From Tenacibaculum sp. (GTDB taxonomy: Bacteria > Bacteroidota > Bacteroidia > Flavobacteriales > Flavobacteriaceae): a DNA stretch of 40,137 nt. Shown here piece after piece: positions 23,679-33,529 of the stretch. Below the pieces are notes generated by a model that saw only the letters and a list, made by a program, of their open reading frames with translations, was not told the origin of the DNA and made no database searches. The stretch is taken from positions 1 through 40,137 of the forward strand of contig JAHDDQ010000026.1 of NCBI GenBank assembly GCA_020629275.1. The letters run 5' to 3'. A program made the position numbers and the translations under genes. The number at the start of each line of letters is the position of its first letter. Position 1 is the stretch's first letter.

Positions 23679-25850
23679 ATGAAAAATATATTTTTTTTAA
23701 TCGGATTATTCCTTTTCAGCTTGTCATCAAATAACTTCTTACAAGCACAAAAAAAACAAATTACTTTAGACGAAATATGGAATGGCACATTCGCCGCTGA
23801 TCGAATGAACGCTTTAAACCCAATGAATGGAGATTTCTATTCTGTTTTAAATATTGACAGAGCCACGGGAAATACTTCGGTAGATAAGTATAGTTACGAG
23901 ACTCAATTAAAAGTAGCAACGATAGTAGATAGTCAAAATTTAGGTGAATTACCTTCGTTTAGTTCGTATTCATTCAATAATGATGAAACTAAATTGTTAT
24001 TAGGAACAAATTTCAAAAAGGTATATCGTCATTCCTTCAAAGGAACATACTATGTATACGATGTAAAAACTAAATTACTAACACTTATTGGAAATGATAT
24101 TCAAGAGCCTACGTTTTCCCCAGATAGTAAAAAGGTCGCTTATGCCAAGGATAATAATTTATTTGTTAGAAATTTAGAGGAAAACAGAGAAATTAAAGTT
24201 ACAAAAGATGGTAAAGTAAATGCGATTATAAATGGTACAACAGATTGGGTTTATGAAGAGGAATTTGCATTTGTTAGAGCTTTTGACTGGAGTAAAGACA
24301 GTAATTACGTAGCTTTTTTACGTTTTGATGAAACAGAAGTTTCAGAATTTTCTATGAATGTTACAGGTAATGAGTTGTACCCGTCAGTACAAACATTTAA
24401 GTATCCTAAGGCTGGAGAAAAGAATGCAACAGTTTCACTTAACTTATTCAACTTATCAGATAAAAGTGTTAGTAGAATAGAAGTTGGAGGGTATGAATAT
24501 ATTCCAAGAATACAATGGACAAATGAGCCAACTGTATTATCAGTTACTACATTGAATCGTCATCAAAATGACTTGAAACTTTATTTTTATGATGCCAAAA
24601 CAAATAAAGCAAAGGTCGTTTTAAATGAAAAAGATGATGCTTATGTTGATATACAAGATAATCTTACCTTTTTAGATGATAATAGTTTTATCTGGACAAG
24701 CGAGAAAGATGGTTTTAATCATATTTACCATTACAACAAAACAGGAATATTAAAAAATCAAGTTACAAAAGGAAACTGGGATGTAACTAGTTATTACGGT
24801 TTAAATAAAAAGAATAATAAAATCTACTATCAGTCTGTAGAAAACGGTTCGATTAACAGAGGTGTTTATGCTATTAAGTTAGACGGAACAGATAAGAAAT
24901 TACTGACACCTAAGAACGGTCAAAGTAATGCGTCTTTTAGTAAAAACATGAATTATTTCATTAATAGTCATTCTTCTACAGTAAAGGTGCCTACGTATAC
25001 TCTGTTTAATGCTGAAGGTAATAAGGTTAAATTATTAAAAGATAATTTAGAACTCCAAGTAAAAGTTGCTGGTTACGAAACAAGTAAAAAAGAATTTTTC
25101 ACCTATAATATAAACGGTAACGATCTTAATATGTGGATGATTAAACCTGCTAATTTCGATCCTTCAAAAAAATATCCACTTTTGATGTTCCAATACTCAG
25201 GACCAGGGTCGCAACAGGTAGCTAACCGTTGGAATGGTAGTAACGATTATTGGCATAATATGTTAGCACAACAAGGCGTAATTGTTGCGTGCGTAGATGG
25301 AAGAGGTACTGGTTACAAGGGAAGAGCATTTAAAAAAGTAACTCAGAAAGAGTTAGGAAAATATGAAGTAGAAGATCAAATTGCTGTAGCCAAATTTTTA
25401 GCAAAAGAACCTTATATAAATTCTGATAAGATAGGGATTTGGGGATGGTCTTATGGTGGCTTTATGAGTACAAATTGTCTTCTAAAAGGAAATGATATTT
25501 TCGCTATGGCAATTGCAGTAGCTCCAGTTACATCTTGGCGATTCTACGATACAGTTTATACTGAACGATACATGACAACACCTTACGAAAACGCAAGTGG
25601 ATACGATGAGAATTCTCCTTTGAATCATGCAGAGAAATTGAAAGGTAATTATTTAATTATTCATGGTTCAGGTGATGATAATGTGCATCAGCAAAACACA
25701 ATGCGAATGGTGAATGCATTGGTAGAGGCTAACAAACCATTTGAAATGTTTATTTATCCTGATAGAACTCATGGTATTTATAAAGGAAGAAATACAAGAT
25801 TACACTTATATACAAAGATGACTGATTTTGTATTGAAAAACCTTAAGTAA
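23679..25850 (+). CDS. Dipeptidyl peptidase IV (S9 family), secreted
   Basis: This exopeptidase removes X-Pro (and X-Ala) dipeptides from peptide N-termini in the periplasm or at the surface. The 723-residue product has a signal peptide (1-23, ending LQA), an eight-bladed propeller-type N-terminal domain including the substrate-anchoring double glutamate in TDWVYEEEF (Glu193-195), and a C-terminal alpha/beta hydrolase domain. The catalytic triad is Ser591 in GWSYGGFMS, Asp666 in GSGDDNVHQQN, and His698 in DRTHGIYKG. It is followed 32 bases later by two peptide transporters without a terminator between, so liberated dipeptides can be taken up by co-transcribed carriers. Confidence 0.95.
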   Translation: MKNIFFLIGLFLFSLSSNNFLQAQKKQITLDEIWNGTFAADRMNALNPMNGDFYSVLNIDRATGNTSVDKYSYETQLKVATIVDSQNLGELPSFSSYSFNNDETKLLLGTNFKKVYRHSFKGTYYVYDVKTKLLTLIGNDIQEPTFSPDSKKVAYAKDNNLFVRNLEENREIKVTKDGKVNAIINGTTDWVYEEEFAFVRAFDWSKDSNYVAFLRFDETEVSEFSMNVTGNELYPSVQTFKYPKAGEKNATVSLNLFNLSDKSVSRIEVGGYEYIPRIQWTNEPTVLSVTTLNRHQNDLKLYFYDAKTNKAKVVLNEKDDAYVDIQDNLTFLDDNSFIWTSEKDGFNHIYHYNKTGILKNQVTKGNWDVTSYYGLNKKNNKIYYQSVENGSINRGVYAIKLDGTDKKLLTPKNGQSNASFSKNMNYFINSHSSTVKVPTYTLFNAEGNKVKLLKDNLELQVKVAGYETSKKEFFTYNINGNDLNMWMIKPANFDPSKKYPLLMFQYSGPGSQQVANRWNGSNDYWHNMLAQQGVIVACVDGRGTGYKGRAFKKVTQKELGKYEVEDQIAVAKFLAKEPYINSDKIGIWGWSYGGFMSTNCLLKGNDIFAMAIAVAPVTSWRFYDTVYTERYMTTPYENASGYDENSPLNHAEKLKGNYLIIHGSGDDNVHQQNTMRMVNALVEANKPFEMFIYPDRTHGIYKGRNTRLHLYTKMTDFVLKNLK

Positions 25851-25882
25851 TAAAACAACTAAATTCGTAAAATACTATTAGC

Positions 25883-27301
25883 ATGAAAGATTCAGCAAGT
25901 AAACAAAAAGAAATTTTTGGACATCCTTCGGGACTATATGTTCTTTTCTTTGTAGAAATGTGGGAAAGATTCTCATACTACGGAATGAGAGCTATACTCA
26001 CATTATTTTTAGCAGCGCCAATTATAATGGGTGATCCACAATCGGGTTATGGATGGACCAATGCTGAAACATTATCATTCTACGGAACTTATACAATGTT
26101 TGTATACTTAACATCTATTCCAGGTGGTTGGATTGCTGATAAATTTATAGGGCAGAAAAAAGCAGTAATGCTTGGTGGTTTATTATTATGTATAGGTCAC
26201 GGAATACTTGCTGTAGATGCACAATGGGCGTTTTTTACTGGGTTGATCTTAATCGTTATAGGAGTAGGTTTCTTGAAACCAAATATTTCAACAATGGTTG
26301 GAGGTTTATACAAACAAGGTGATGACAGAAGAGACAAAGGGTTTTATATATTTTATATTGGAATAAACTTAGGTGCTTTTCTAGGTGCTTTATTAGTTGG
26401 TGCTGTTGCTGCTAAGTATGGTTGGCATTATGGTTTTGGTTTAGCTGGAATCGGTATGGCCTTGGGACAATTAGTATATGTGTTTGGTTTGAAGCATTTA
26501 GAAGGAATAGGAGAGTTTTTAGGAAAAAAAGATTCACCAGACAAAGAATTAATGAAGAAACCACTAACAGCTATTGAAAAAGATAGAGTACTAGTTTTAT
26601 TCTTATCTTTCTTAATTATAATAGTTTTTTGGGGAGCATTTGAACAGGCTGGTGGATTAATGAGTTTATACACACAGCAGAAAACGGATAGAGTACTTTC
26701 TTTTTCATTACCGTTTATAGGAAATGTAGTTCCTGCAGCTGTTTTTCAGGCTATTAATGCATTCTTCATTATTTTACTAGGAACTTTTGTTGGGAGTTTC
26801 TGGTATAAATGGGGTAGAAAAGGTAAAGAATCATCTTCATTATTTAAAATGGCTGTTGGTGTAATTATTATGGCTTTTGGGTTTTTCTTTATGAGTAAAG
26901 CCAGTATGGAAGTAGTAATGGATGGAGATAAAATTGTAGAGAAATCAGCAATGATATGGTTAGTATTAGCATATTTATTCCACACTATTGGAGAATTGTG
27001 TGCTTCGCCAGTTGCGCTTTCGTTTATTACAAAGCTTGCGCCAATTAAATATGCGTCTTTTATGATGGGAGCTTATTTTGCAGCAACCGGATTGGGTAAT
27101 AAAGTAGCTGGTTTTGTAGGAGAGTTATCTGAAGGAGCTGGAGAATTTCAAGTATTTACTGGAATAGCAATATTCTGTACAGTATTTGGACTTTTAATTA
27201 TTGCTATCCTAAAACCTTTAAAGCGTTTAACACATGATGCTGAAAGAATTTCTGGAACAAAAAATGAAGAAGCTGAAGGCTTTGAACTAGCTGATAATTA
27301 A
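25883..27301 (+). CDS. Proton-dependent peptide transporter (POT/PTR2), first copy
   Basis: This major-facilitator carrier imports di- and tripeptides with protons through the inner membrane. The 472-residue protein has about 14 membrane segments. It carries the POT motif FVEMWERFSYYGMRA (ExxERFxYY) in helix 1, the signature FYIFYIGINLGAFLGALL, GAFEQAGGLMS, and HTIGELCASPVALSFITKLAP near the C-terminus. It is followed after 20 bases by a second, divergent POT gene and preceded by DPP IV, giving a peptide-scavenging unit. Confidence 0.94.
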   Translation: MKDSASKQKEIFGHPSGLYVLFFVEMWERFSYYGMRAILTLFLAAPIIMGDPQSGYGWTNAETLSFYGTYTMFVYLTSIPGGWIADKFIGQKKAVMLGGLLLCIGHGILAVDAQWAFFTGLILIVIGVGFLKPNISTMVGGLYKQGDDRRDKGFYIFYIGINLGAFLGALLVGAVAAKYGWHYGFGLAGIGMALGQLVYVFGLKHLEGIGEFLGKKDSPDKELMKKPLTAIEKDRVLVLFLSFLIIIVFWGAFEQAGGLMSLYTQQKTDRVLSFSLPFIGNVVPAAVFQAINAFFIILLGTFVGSFWYKWGRKGKESSSLFKMAVGVIIMAFGFFFMSKASMEVVMDGDKIVEKSAMIWLVLAYLFHTIGELCASPVALSFITKLAPIKYASFMMGAYFAATGLGNKVAGFVGELSEGAGEFQVFTGIAIFCTVFGLLIIAILKPLKRLTHDAERISGTKNEEAEGFELADN

Positions 27302-27321
27302 TCAAAATCAAATAATATATA

Positions 27322-28899
27322 ATGAATACAGATATAGAAAACTTATTTAAAGATAAAGTATTAGGACATCCTGCAGGGTTATTTGTGCTTTTTTTTACCG
27401 AAATGTGGGAGCGATTTTCATACTATGGAATGAGGGCACTTTTAGTTTTATTCTTAATTAGTTCAATTACTGATGGTGGTTTTGGTTGGGAAAAAGCTGA
27501 AGCATTATCGTTATACGGAACATATACGATGGGAGTATATTTAACTCCTGTTTTTGGAGGACTTATTGCAGATAAATTATTGGGATATAGATGGGCTGTA
27601 ATTATAGGTGCTTTAATTATGACATTAGGGCATGCAGCAATGGCCGTTGAAACACCACTTTTTCTTTACATCGGACTGGGTTGTTTAATGATCGGTAATG
27701 GTTTGTTTAAACCAAATATGACGTCTATTGTATCTTACATGTATAAGAATCACGAAGAAAAGAAAGACGGAGCATACTCGATTTTTTATATGGGAGTAAA
27801 TGCAGGAGCATTTTTAGGTATTATGCTTTGTGGTTATATAGGAGAAAATTATTCATGGTCTTTAGGCTTTGGTTTAGCTGGGATATTTATGTTTATTGGA
27901 ATGTTACAATTCTATTTTACTCAGAACATCTTTGGAAGTATAGGTTTGTCTCCTAAAAAAATGAAAGCGCTAAGCCTTGAATCTATAGGTAAAGATGGAG
28001 ATCAAGATTTTGTAGAAGAAAATGTAGAGGAAGAAAAGACTCCAGCTAAGGTAGTTGTTGACAGACTTATTGCTGTTGGTGTATTCTGTATTTTCACAGT
28101 ATTCTTTTGGGCTGCTTTTGAACAAGCAGGAGGATCAATGACAATTTTTGCAGGCGAGTATACTCAAAGAGTACTAACTGGAACATATGGGACCTTATTC
28201 AAGTATGTAGATGCCTTATTAACAATTTTACCATTGGGTATAATCACCTATGTTTTATATCTTTTATATAAGAAAACCTTTGCAAAATATGCAATGGGAA
28301 ATATTATTTTATCTATTAGTTTTATTGTTATATGGGGAATAGTAGGATGGAAAATTAATAGAGATTTTTCAAGTGATAGAGTAGAGGTACCAGCAACTTG
28401 GTTTGGAATATTAAATTCTCTATTTATTATTACGTTAGCACCATTTTTCTCTAAATGGTGGGAAAGCAGATATAATATGTCAGGACCTTTAAAGTTTGGA
28501 TTAGGACTTCTTTTATTAGGTTTAGGTTTTGGTTTCTTAGCCATGGGATCTCAAGATATTATAGCAGGAGAACCAATAGTAAAAGTTAGTATGTTCTGGT
28601 TGATAGCCGCTTATTTGTTCCATACTATGGGTGAGTTGTGTATTTCGCCAGTAAGTCTATCTTACATTAGTAAATTAGTTCCAGCAAAATGGATCGGCTT
28701 TATGTTTGGGGTGTATTATTTATTTATAGCTATGGGTAATAAATTAGCAGGTACAGTTGGTAGTTATATCGAAGAGATTGAAAAAGCATATTCAATATCT
28801 GGATTCTTTTTAATATTTACTATAATTCCTGTAGTTGCAGGTTTGTTAATAGCCTCATTAAGTCCATTAATGAAGAAATTAATGCATGGTGTTAAATAA
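27322..28899 (+). CDS. Proton-dependent peptide transporter (POT/PTR2), second copy
   Basis: A second POT carrier of 525 residues with the same landmarks: FTEMWERFSYYGMRALL, YSIFYMGVNAGAFLGIML, WAAFEQAGGSMT and HTMGELCISPVSLSYISKLVP. Compared with the first copy it has a longer acidic cytoplasmic loop in the middle (about 215-245, DQDFVEENVEEEK) and extra sequence between later helices. The two are tandem paralogues of different age, not recent copies, and may differ in peptide preference. A strong terminator follows 27 bases after the stop. Confidence 0.94.
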   Translation: MNTDIENLFKDKVLGHPAGLFVLFFTEMWERFSYYGMRALLVLFLISSITDGGFGWEKAEALSLYGTYTMGVYLTPVFGGLIADKLLGYRWAVIIGALIMTLGHAAMAVETPLFLYIGLGCLMIGNGLFKPNMTSIVSYMYKNHEEKKDGAYSIFYMGVNAGAFLGIMLCGYIGENYSWSLGFGLAGIFMFIGMLQFYFTQNIFGSIGLSPKKMKALSLESIGKDGDQDFVEENVEEEKTPAKVVVDRLIAVGVFCIFTVFFWAAFEQAGGSMTIFAGEYTQRVLTGTYGTLFKYVDALLTILPLGIITYVLYLLYKKTFAKYAMGNIILSISFIVIWGIVGWKINRDFSSDRVEVPATWFGILNSLFIITLAPFFSKWWESRYNMSGPLKFGLGLLLLGLGFGFLAMGSQDIIAGEPIVKVSMFWLIAAYLFHTMGELCISPVSLSYISKLVPAKWIGFMFGVYYLFIAMGNKLAGTVGSYIEEIEKAYSISGFFLIFTIIPVVAGLLIASLSPLMKKLMHGVK

Positions 28900-28926
28900 T
28901 CAACATGTAGATTTATAATAAATTAG

Positions 28927-28958
28927 ACCTGTCAAAGTAAAATTTGACAGGTTTTTTT
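28927..28958 (+). terminator. Rho-independent terminator of the DPP IV/POT unit
   Basis: A perfect 10-base stem ACCTGTCAAA/TTTGACAGGT with a 6-base loop is followed by six T. It ends the peptide-uptake transcript. Confidence 0.92.
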
Positions 28959-28959
28959 G

Positions 28960-28967
28960 TAAATTTG
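28960..28967 (+). promoter_or_regulatory. -7 element for the thioredoxin-like gene
   Basis: TAAATTTG matches TAnnTTTG, 25 bases before the ATG and directly after the T run of the preceding terminator, so terminator and promoter are nested. No TTG at 19-20 bases; a TTTG 13 bases upstream is part of the terminator stem. Confidence 0.45.
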
Positions 28968-28992
28968 GAATACTTATTGAGACATATACATT

Positions 28993-29508
28993 ATGAGAAA
29001 TATTTTTTTAGTGGCTGTTTTTATGCTAACAGCATTTACAGCAAAAGCGCAAGATGTTAAATGGTTGTCATTTGAAAAGGCATTAGAATTGAATAAAGAG
29101 AATCCAAAGCCAATATTAGTAGATTTGTATACGGATTGGTGTGGTTGGTGTAAACGAATGGATGCTAGTACATATAAAAATGAAACTATAGTGAAATATA
29201 TCAACGATAATTATTACGCTGTAAAGATGGATGGAGAAGGAAAAAAAGATATCACATTCAAAGGGAAAACATTTAAATATGTTCAAAAAGGTAGAAGTAA
29301 ATACCACGAATTAGCAGCAGCTATTATGAATGGAAAGATGAGTTATCCATCAACGGCTTTCTTCAACTCAGAAGAACAGATGATTCAAGTAGTTCCTGGG
29401 TATTTAGCAAAAGAAAGGTTCGAGAAAATTTTAGCATATTTTAGTGGAGAAACATATAAAAATACTCCATGGAAAGATTTTGAAAAAGGATTCAAGAGTT
29501 CATTATAA
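28993..29508 (+). CDS. Secreted thioredoxin-like protein
   Basis: The 171-residue product has a signal peptide (1-19, ending AKAQ) and a thioredoxin fold with the active-site motif YTDWCGWCKRMD (CxxC near residues 50-53), preceded by PILVDLY and followed by a cis-Pro segment MSYPSTAFFN. It belongs to the thioredoxin_7/DUF255-like group common in Bacteroidota exported proteins and probably acts as a periplasmic disulfide reductase or chaperone. It has its own promoter after the peptide-uptake terminator and ends 8 bases before the convergent comEC stop. Confidence 0.9.
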   Translation: MRNIFLVAVFMLTAFTAKAQDVKWLSFEKALELNKENPKPILVDLYTDWCGWCKRMDASTYKNETIVKYINDNYYAVKMDGEGKKDITFKGKTFKYVQKGRSKYHELAAAIMNGKMSYPSTAFFNSEEQMIQVVPGYLAKERFEKILAYFSGETYKNTPWKDFEKGFKSSL

Positions 29509-29516
29509 AAACACTT

Positions 29517-31544
29517 TTATTTTATCATATAAGCTCCATCCACATTAGTATTGTGAAATGGCGTTTTTTGCTTTTTACAAGTTTCTTTCCACCTTTGAAT
29601 ATAACTTGTATAATTTGTGCCATCTGCAATTACCTGCTGAGGTTTCACTATTTCCAATAAGCGAGCTAAATTAATTTTTGGAGAATTTTGTAATAATATT
29701 ATCGAGTTTTGTATTTGTTTATTTGGGTAAACACATAAACTATCAACTATTATGATATGTTTATTTTGAAATTTAAAAAGTTGTTTTTTCTTCTTGTATT
29801 TTATTCTTAAATTTTCACCAGTAGTAAAAGAGGTTAATAGCTTTTCATTCTCTAAAGTATTAATTGTTTCATTACTGTAAATATTAATAAATCCATCTCT
29901 GCGTATTCCGATTATAGATGATCGAGATTTATGAAATATAATAAATTCTCTTTTAGAAATATTTCTACGTTTCTCATTGATATAAGTTAACTGTAAAATG
30001 GTGATTGAGCATAGTAAAATTATTAAATACTTTATCTTTAGCTTTAATAATAATTGGAAAGTTAGAATTATGATTACATACCAAAATATCATATTTAACA
30101 TAGGCATAGGAACACCTTTTAGAATATAGCTTTCTTGTTCCGAAATAAAATGTATAAAAGCATTTAAAAAAGATATAATTTTACTGTAGACATATACTAA
30201 AGGGTAAGGAATAACTTCACATAATGTGAAAATAATTATTAAAAAACCTAATCCTAAGATAATACCTAGAAAAGGAATTACAATTAAGTTTGATATTATA
30301 AATAATCCTGGAAATTGGTGAAAATAATATAAACTTAAGGGAAGTGTACTTATTTGCGCTGCAATTGAAACAGTGATCAACTGCCATATTTTTTTTAATA
30401 TCCAAAGATTTGGTTTGTAGATTTTTGATATTAAGGGTTGCAACCAAATAATACCAAATACTGCCAAGTAACTTAACTGAAAACCGATATCGAATAAAAA
30501 CATAGGTTTTACTAATATTAATAATAACATAGATGACACCAATGAGAATTCTATAGGAGGTTTACTATGTAATGCTTTGCCTAAGGCTACAAAAGTAAAC
30601 ATTGTTACGGCTCTAACAACAGAAGCAGAAAGCCCTGTTAAGAACGCAAACAGCCACAGTAAAACAATTAGAACAATAACCTTAACTGTGCTTCCTTTCG
30701 GGATATATTCTATAGGCTTTAATACAAAAGATAGCAAGATTAATAAGATTCCAATATGTAAGCCAGAAATAGCGAGAATATGAATTGCTCCTGCACTGGT
30801 GTAATCTTTTAATTGTTGCTTTGAAACTTCCTGCCGTTGTCCCAACAAAAGAGCAAATATTATAGATCGTTCCTCTTGGTTCTTGAAAATCATCTTTAAT
30901 TGTGTTTGAAGATAATTCCTGAAATACATCACCGAACTATTTAATGAAAAATTATTTTCTGATAATTTTTTATAAGTGTTGTTTTTGACAATGATTTGAT
31001 GTCGAATGCTATAAGTCTTATCTAAATAATTTTTATAGTTAAATTGATGTGGATTTAGATTAGATTTTATTTCTAAACATTTGGGATGTTTAATGAATAA
31101 GTTGTCATTTACATATAATTCCTTAGTATCAACTGTTTTTTGAATATGTATTAAGACGTTTCCACAGCTAGATATTTTGTTTACTCGTACTACTTCAGCT
31201 ATATATTTATCGAAATAAGTATTGGATTTTAATTTCTTCTTTATTTTAAAAATAACAGACGATTCACTTGAAATCACATTTAAATAATGATTCTTATAAT
31301 TTTTTGAGTTTGTAATATAGGTAGAAGTGATACCCAATACAATGAAGGTGAGTAGATAGAAAAAGATATAAGCCTTTCTTTTGTTACATTTATGTAATAA
31401 AAAAACTAAGGAAAAAAATATTGTAGCAGTTATAAATAAACTAGAACTACTAAACTCCCATATCTTCCAATAAAATTGAATGCAAATACCCAAACATGTG
31501 CATAGCAACATATGCGTAGGTAAATACGCAAAAAACTTTTTCAT
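29517..31544 (-). CDS. comEC: ComEC/Rec2 family DNA-uptake channel protein
   Basis: ComEC forms the inner-membrane channel for single-stranded DNA in natural transformation. The 675-residue protein has an N-terminal membrane part, a DUF4131-like soluble segment (about 100-200) and the Competence domain (about 205-480) with the signature LKDYTSAGAIHILAISGLHIGILL, then GLSASVVRAVTMFTFVALG. The C-terminal region after 500 is short; the metallo-beta-lactamase domain found in Bacillus ComEC (HxHxDH) is absent, which is usual in Bacteroidota. It is a single gene convergent with the thioredoxin-like gene. No other competence genes are in the window, so transformability cannot be judged. Confidence 0.92.
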   Translation of the reverse strand: MKKFFAYLPTHMLLCTCLGICIQFYWKIWEFSSSSLFITATIFFSLVFLLHKCNKRKAYIFFYLLTFIVLGITSTYITNSKNYKNHYLNVISSESSVIFKIKKKLKSNTYFDKYIAEVVRVNKISSCGNVLIHIQKTVDTKELYVNDNLFIKHPKCLEIKSNLNPHQFNYKNYLDKTYSIRHQIIVKNNTYKKLSENNFSLNSSVMYFRNYLQTQLKMIFKNQEERSIIFALLLGQRQEVSKQQLKDYTSAGAIHILAISGLHIGILLILLSFVLKPIEYIPKGSTVKVIVLIVLLWLFAFLTGLSASVVRAVTMFTFVALGKALHSKPPIEFSLVSSMLLLILVKPMFLFDIGFQLSYLAVFGIIWLQPLISKIYKPNLWILKKIWQLITVSIAAQISTLPLSLYYFHQFPGLFIISNLIVIPFLGIILGLGFLIIIFTLCEVIPYPLVYVYSKIISFLNAFIHFISEQESYILKGVPMPMLNMIFWYVIIILTFQLLLKLKIKYLIILLCSITILQLTYINEKRRNISKREFIIFHKSRSSIIGIRRDGFINIYSNETINTLENEKLLTSFTTGENLRIKYKKKKQLFKFQNKHIIIVDSLCVYPNKQIQNSIILLQNSPKINLARLLEIVKPQQVIADGTNYTSYIQRWKETCKKQKTPFHNTNVDGAYMIK

Positions 31545-31723
31545 AACAGGCTAAAGATACTTAAAATCCAATAAAGATTAATTTATTTGAATGCTGATTA
31601 GTTAAATGTTCATTATAATATAATTTTAAGCTCTATTTATTAATAATAACATAATAAAAATATTATTTTTTTAAATAAAATTCAATCTGTTAGCTGTTTT
31701 TTTATATTTTAGCAAAACCTTAA

Positions 31724-31748
31724 TTGGTAAACCAAACTGGTAAACCAA
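31724..31748. promoter_or_regulatory. Tandem TGGTAAACCA operator upstream of alginate lyase
   Basis: TTGGTAAACCAA (31724-31735) and CTGGTAAACCAA (31737-31748) are two near-palindromes whose centres are 13 bases apart, 36 bases before the true ATG. The pattern TTGGTnnACCAA is like the operators of the FadR-type GntR regulators of hexuronate use (E. coli UxuR/ExuR). A weak -7-like TATATTTT lies shortly upstream (31703-31710), so a bound regulator would cover the start of transcription. Confidence 0.6.
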
Positions 31749-31783
31749 AAAAACCAAATAAATTTAACTTAATAGAAGAGGTC

Positions 31784-33496
31784 ATGAATAATAAAATTTT
31801 TAGATCAATTAAATTTCTTTTCTTACTAGGGGTACTTCTACATACTTCCTGTTCTAATGAGGAATTACAGATAGCGGAGGAGTCGTCTGCAGAGAAATTA
31901 AATGAAACATCAATACTCGGTAGAGTTTTAAAAAGTAGTGAAATAACAGTATCTGCTAATGGAGATGATGGCAATAAACCGATAAACACTTTAGATGGAA
32001 ACTTGAATACTAGATGGTCATCTTTAGGAAAAACTGGAAAATATATTACTTATGATTTGGGAAAAAAGATGCAGGTTAACGATATTAGTATAGCTTGGTT
32101 CAAAGGAAATCAAAGGAGGTCTTTTTTTCAAGTTGCTATTGGAAATACTACATCATCATTAGTAACAGTATTAAATAAAAAGTCAGATGGTACATCTGGT
32201 GCTACAAACAGTTTAGTAAAATATGAATTTCCAGATACGGAAGGACGATATGTTAGAATCCGAGGGTTCGGAAACTCTAGTAATGATTGGAATAGTATTG
32301 CAGAAGTCAAAATAAGTGCTAATGACATAGGGACTGGTGGACAAAATTCATCAAATGCTGTGAATATTCCTGCTAAAATTCAAGCGGAATCTTATACTAA
32401 ACAGCAAGGAGTCAGAGTAGAAAATACATCAGATAGTGGAGGAGGTAAAAACGTTGGTTATATAGATACAGGCGATTATTTAGAATACGAAATTAATGTC
32501 CCTACCACAAAAAATTATGACTTTGAATTTAGAGTAGCTTCTTTAAATAAAACAATAAAATTTGATGTGTTGAGTAATGGTAATAAGTTAAGTAGTATTA
32601 GTAAGGAAACTACCAATGGTTGGCAAAATTGGGTAACAACCAAGAAAGCTATTCGGTTGAATAAAGGAAAGCAAACGTTACGAATATTAGCAACCTCTGG
32701 AGGATGGAACATTAATTGGTTAAATATAAAAGAAGGAAATTCAAACCCAGGAAATAGCAGTTCACCAGCTGTGGTGCTTGGAGGATTAAAGAATTGGAAA
32801 CTTAACGGCTATTCGGGGACTTTTAGGAGAGGAGCTACTAACAACGGGTTGTCTTATGTAGATAAAACACCTAACTTAATAAACTTTAGCAACCCTGATT
32901 GGTTTTATACAGATGGAACTTGGACATATTTTAAAGCTTATACAGGAAATCCTACATCAAGTGGTTCTGGTAATCCTCGATCAGAATTAAGAGAATTAAC
33001 TGCTAATGGGAACGCTAATATTTATTGGGACGGTACGACTAATAAGGAACATAAAATGAAATGGAGAGTAAGAGTTGATCAATTACCTCAATCGGGAAAA
33101 GTGTGTTTTGGACAAATACACGATAAAACTGATAAATTTGATGATGTAATTAGAATACAGTGTCAAGGAAAGGCTTATCAAAAAACAGGTAATGTTACGT
33201 TTAGAATCAATGGTTATGTAACAGAAGTACTTGAAGGAGGAGGAAAGTCTGTGGGGAGTTTAACTTTAGGTAAAGAATTGTATTTGGAGTTAACTTACAA
33301 GAACAGTGTTGTAAAGTTATATGAATTGAATAACAATGGTAATCGAATTAGAACAATATTTACCTCTAAGAAAGCTGCAGCCAAAGAAAATTATTTTAAA
33401 GCAGGTTGTTATTTACAATCTGTAAAGGGAAAAAAATCAAAAAATTCAGAAGATTTTGGATTGGTTGCTATACGCGAACTCAAAGTATTTCATTAA
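31784..33496 (+). CDS. PL7 alginate lyase lipoprotein with two carbohydrate-binding modules
   Basis: This enzyme cleaves alginate by beta-elimination at the cell surface. I take the ATG at 31784 as start, giving 570 residues; an in-frame ATG at 31724 exists only inside the operator repeats. A lipoprotein signal (FLFLLGVLLHTSC) is followed by SNEE, like the surface-export signal of flavobacterial lipoproteins. An F5/8 type C (CBM32-like) domain (about 49-178) and a CBM6 domain (about 193-318, AESY, IDTGDYLEYEINVP) precede the PL7 domain (about 325-570). PL7 motifs are complete: RSELRE (399-404), QIH (444-446) and YFKAGCYLQ (537-545). No SusC/D or other uronate genes are adjacent. Confidence 0.95.
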   Translation: MNNKIFRSIKFLFLLGVLLHTSCSNEELQIAEESSAEKLNETSILGRVLKSSEITVSANGDDGNKPINTLDGNLNTRWSSLGKTGKYITYDLGKKMQVNDISIAWFKGNQRRSFFQVAIGNTTSSLVTVLNKKSDGTSGATNSLVKYEFPDTEGRYVRIRGFGNSSNDWNSIAEVKISANDIGTGGQNSSNAVNIPAKIQAESYTKQQGVRVENTSDSGGGKNVGYIDTGDYLEYEINVPTTKNYDFEFRVASLNKTIKFDVLSNGNKLSSISKETTNGWQNWVTTKKAIRLNKGKQTLRILATSGGWNINWLNIKEGNSNPGNSSSPAVVLGGLKNWKLNGYSGTFRRGATNNGLSYVDKTPNLINFSNPDWFYTDGTWTYFKAYTGNPTSSGSGNPRSELRELTANGNANIYWDGTTNKEHKMKWRVRVDQLPQSGKVCFGQIHDKTDKFDDVIRIQCQGKAYQKTGNVTFRINGYVTEVLEGGGKSVGSLTLGKELYLELTYKNSVVKLYELNNNGNRIRTIFTSKKAAAKENYFKAGCYLQSVKGKKSKNSEDFGLVAIRELKVFH

Positions 33497-33529
33497 AAAA
33501 CAACTTTTTTAAAAAGTTAGTAATGTAAA

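Noticed and set aside
25883..28899. Recent tandem duplication of the POT gene
   Set aside because: The two proteins share family motifs but differ in length, loops and most positions, so the duplication is old or the genes were joined independently.
31724..31783. Longer N-terminus for the alginate lyase from an ATG-less or early start
   Set aside because: The extra 20 codons cover the operator repeats and would bury the lipoprotein signal; the ATG at 31784 places the signal peptide at the N-terminus.
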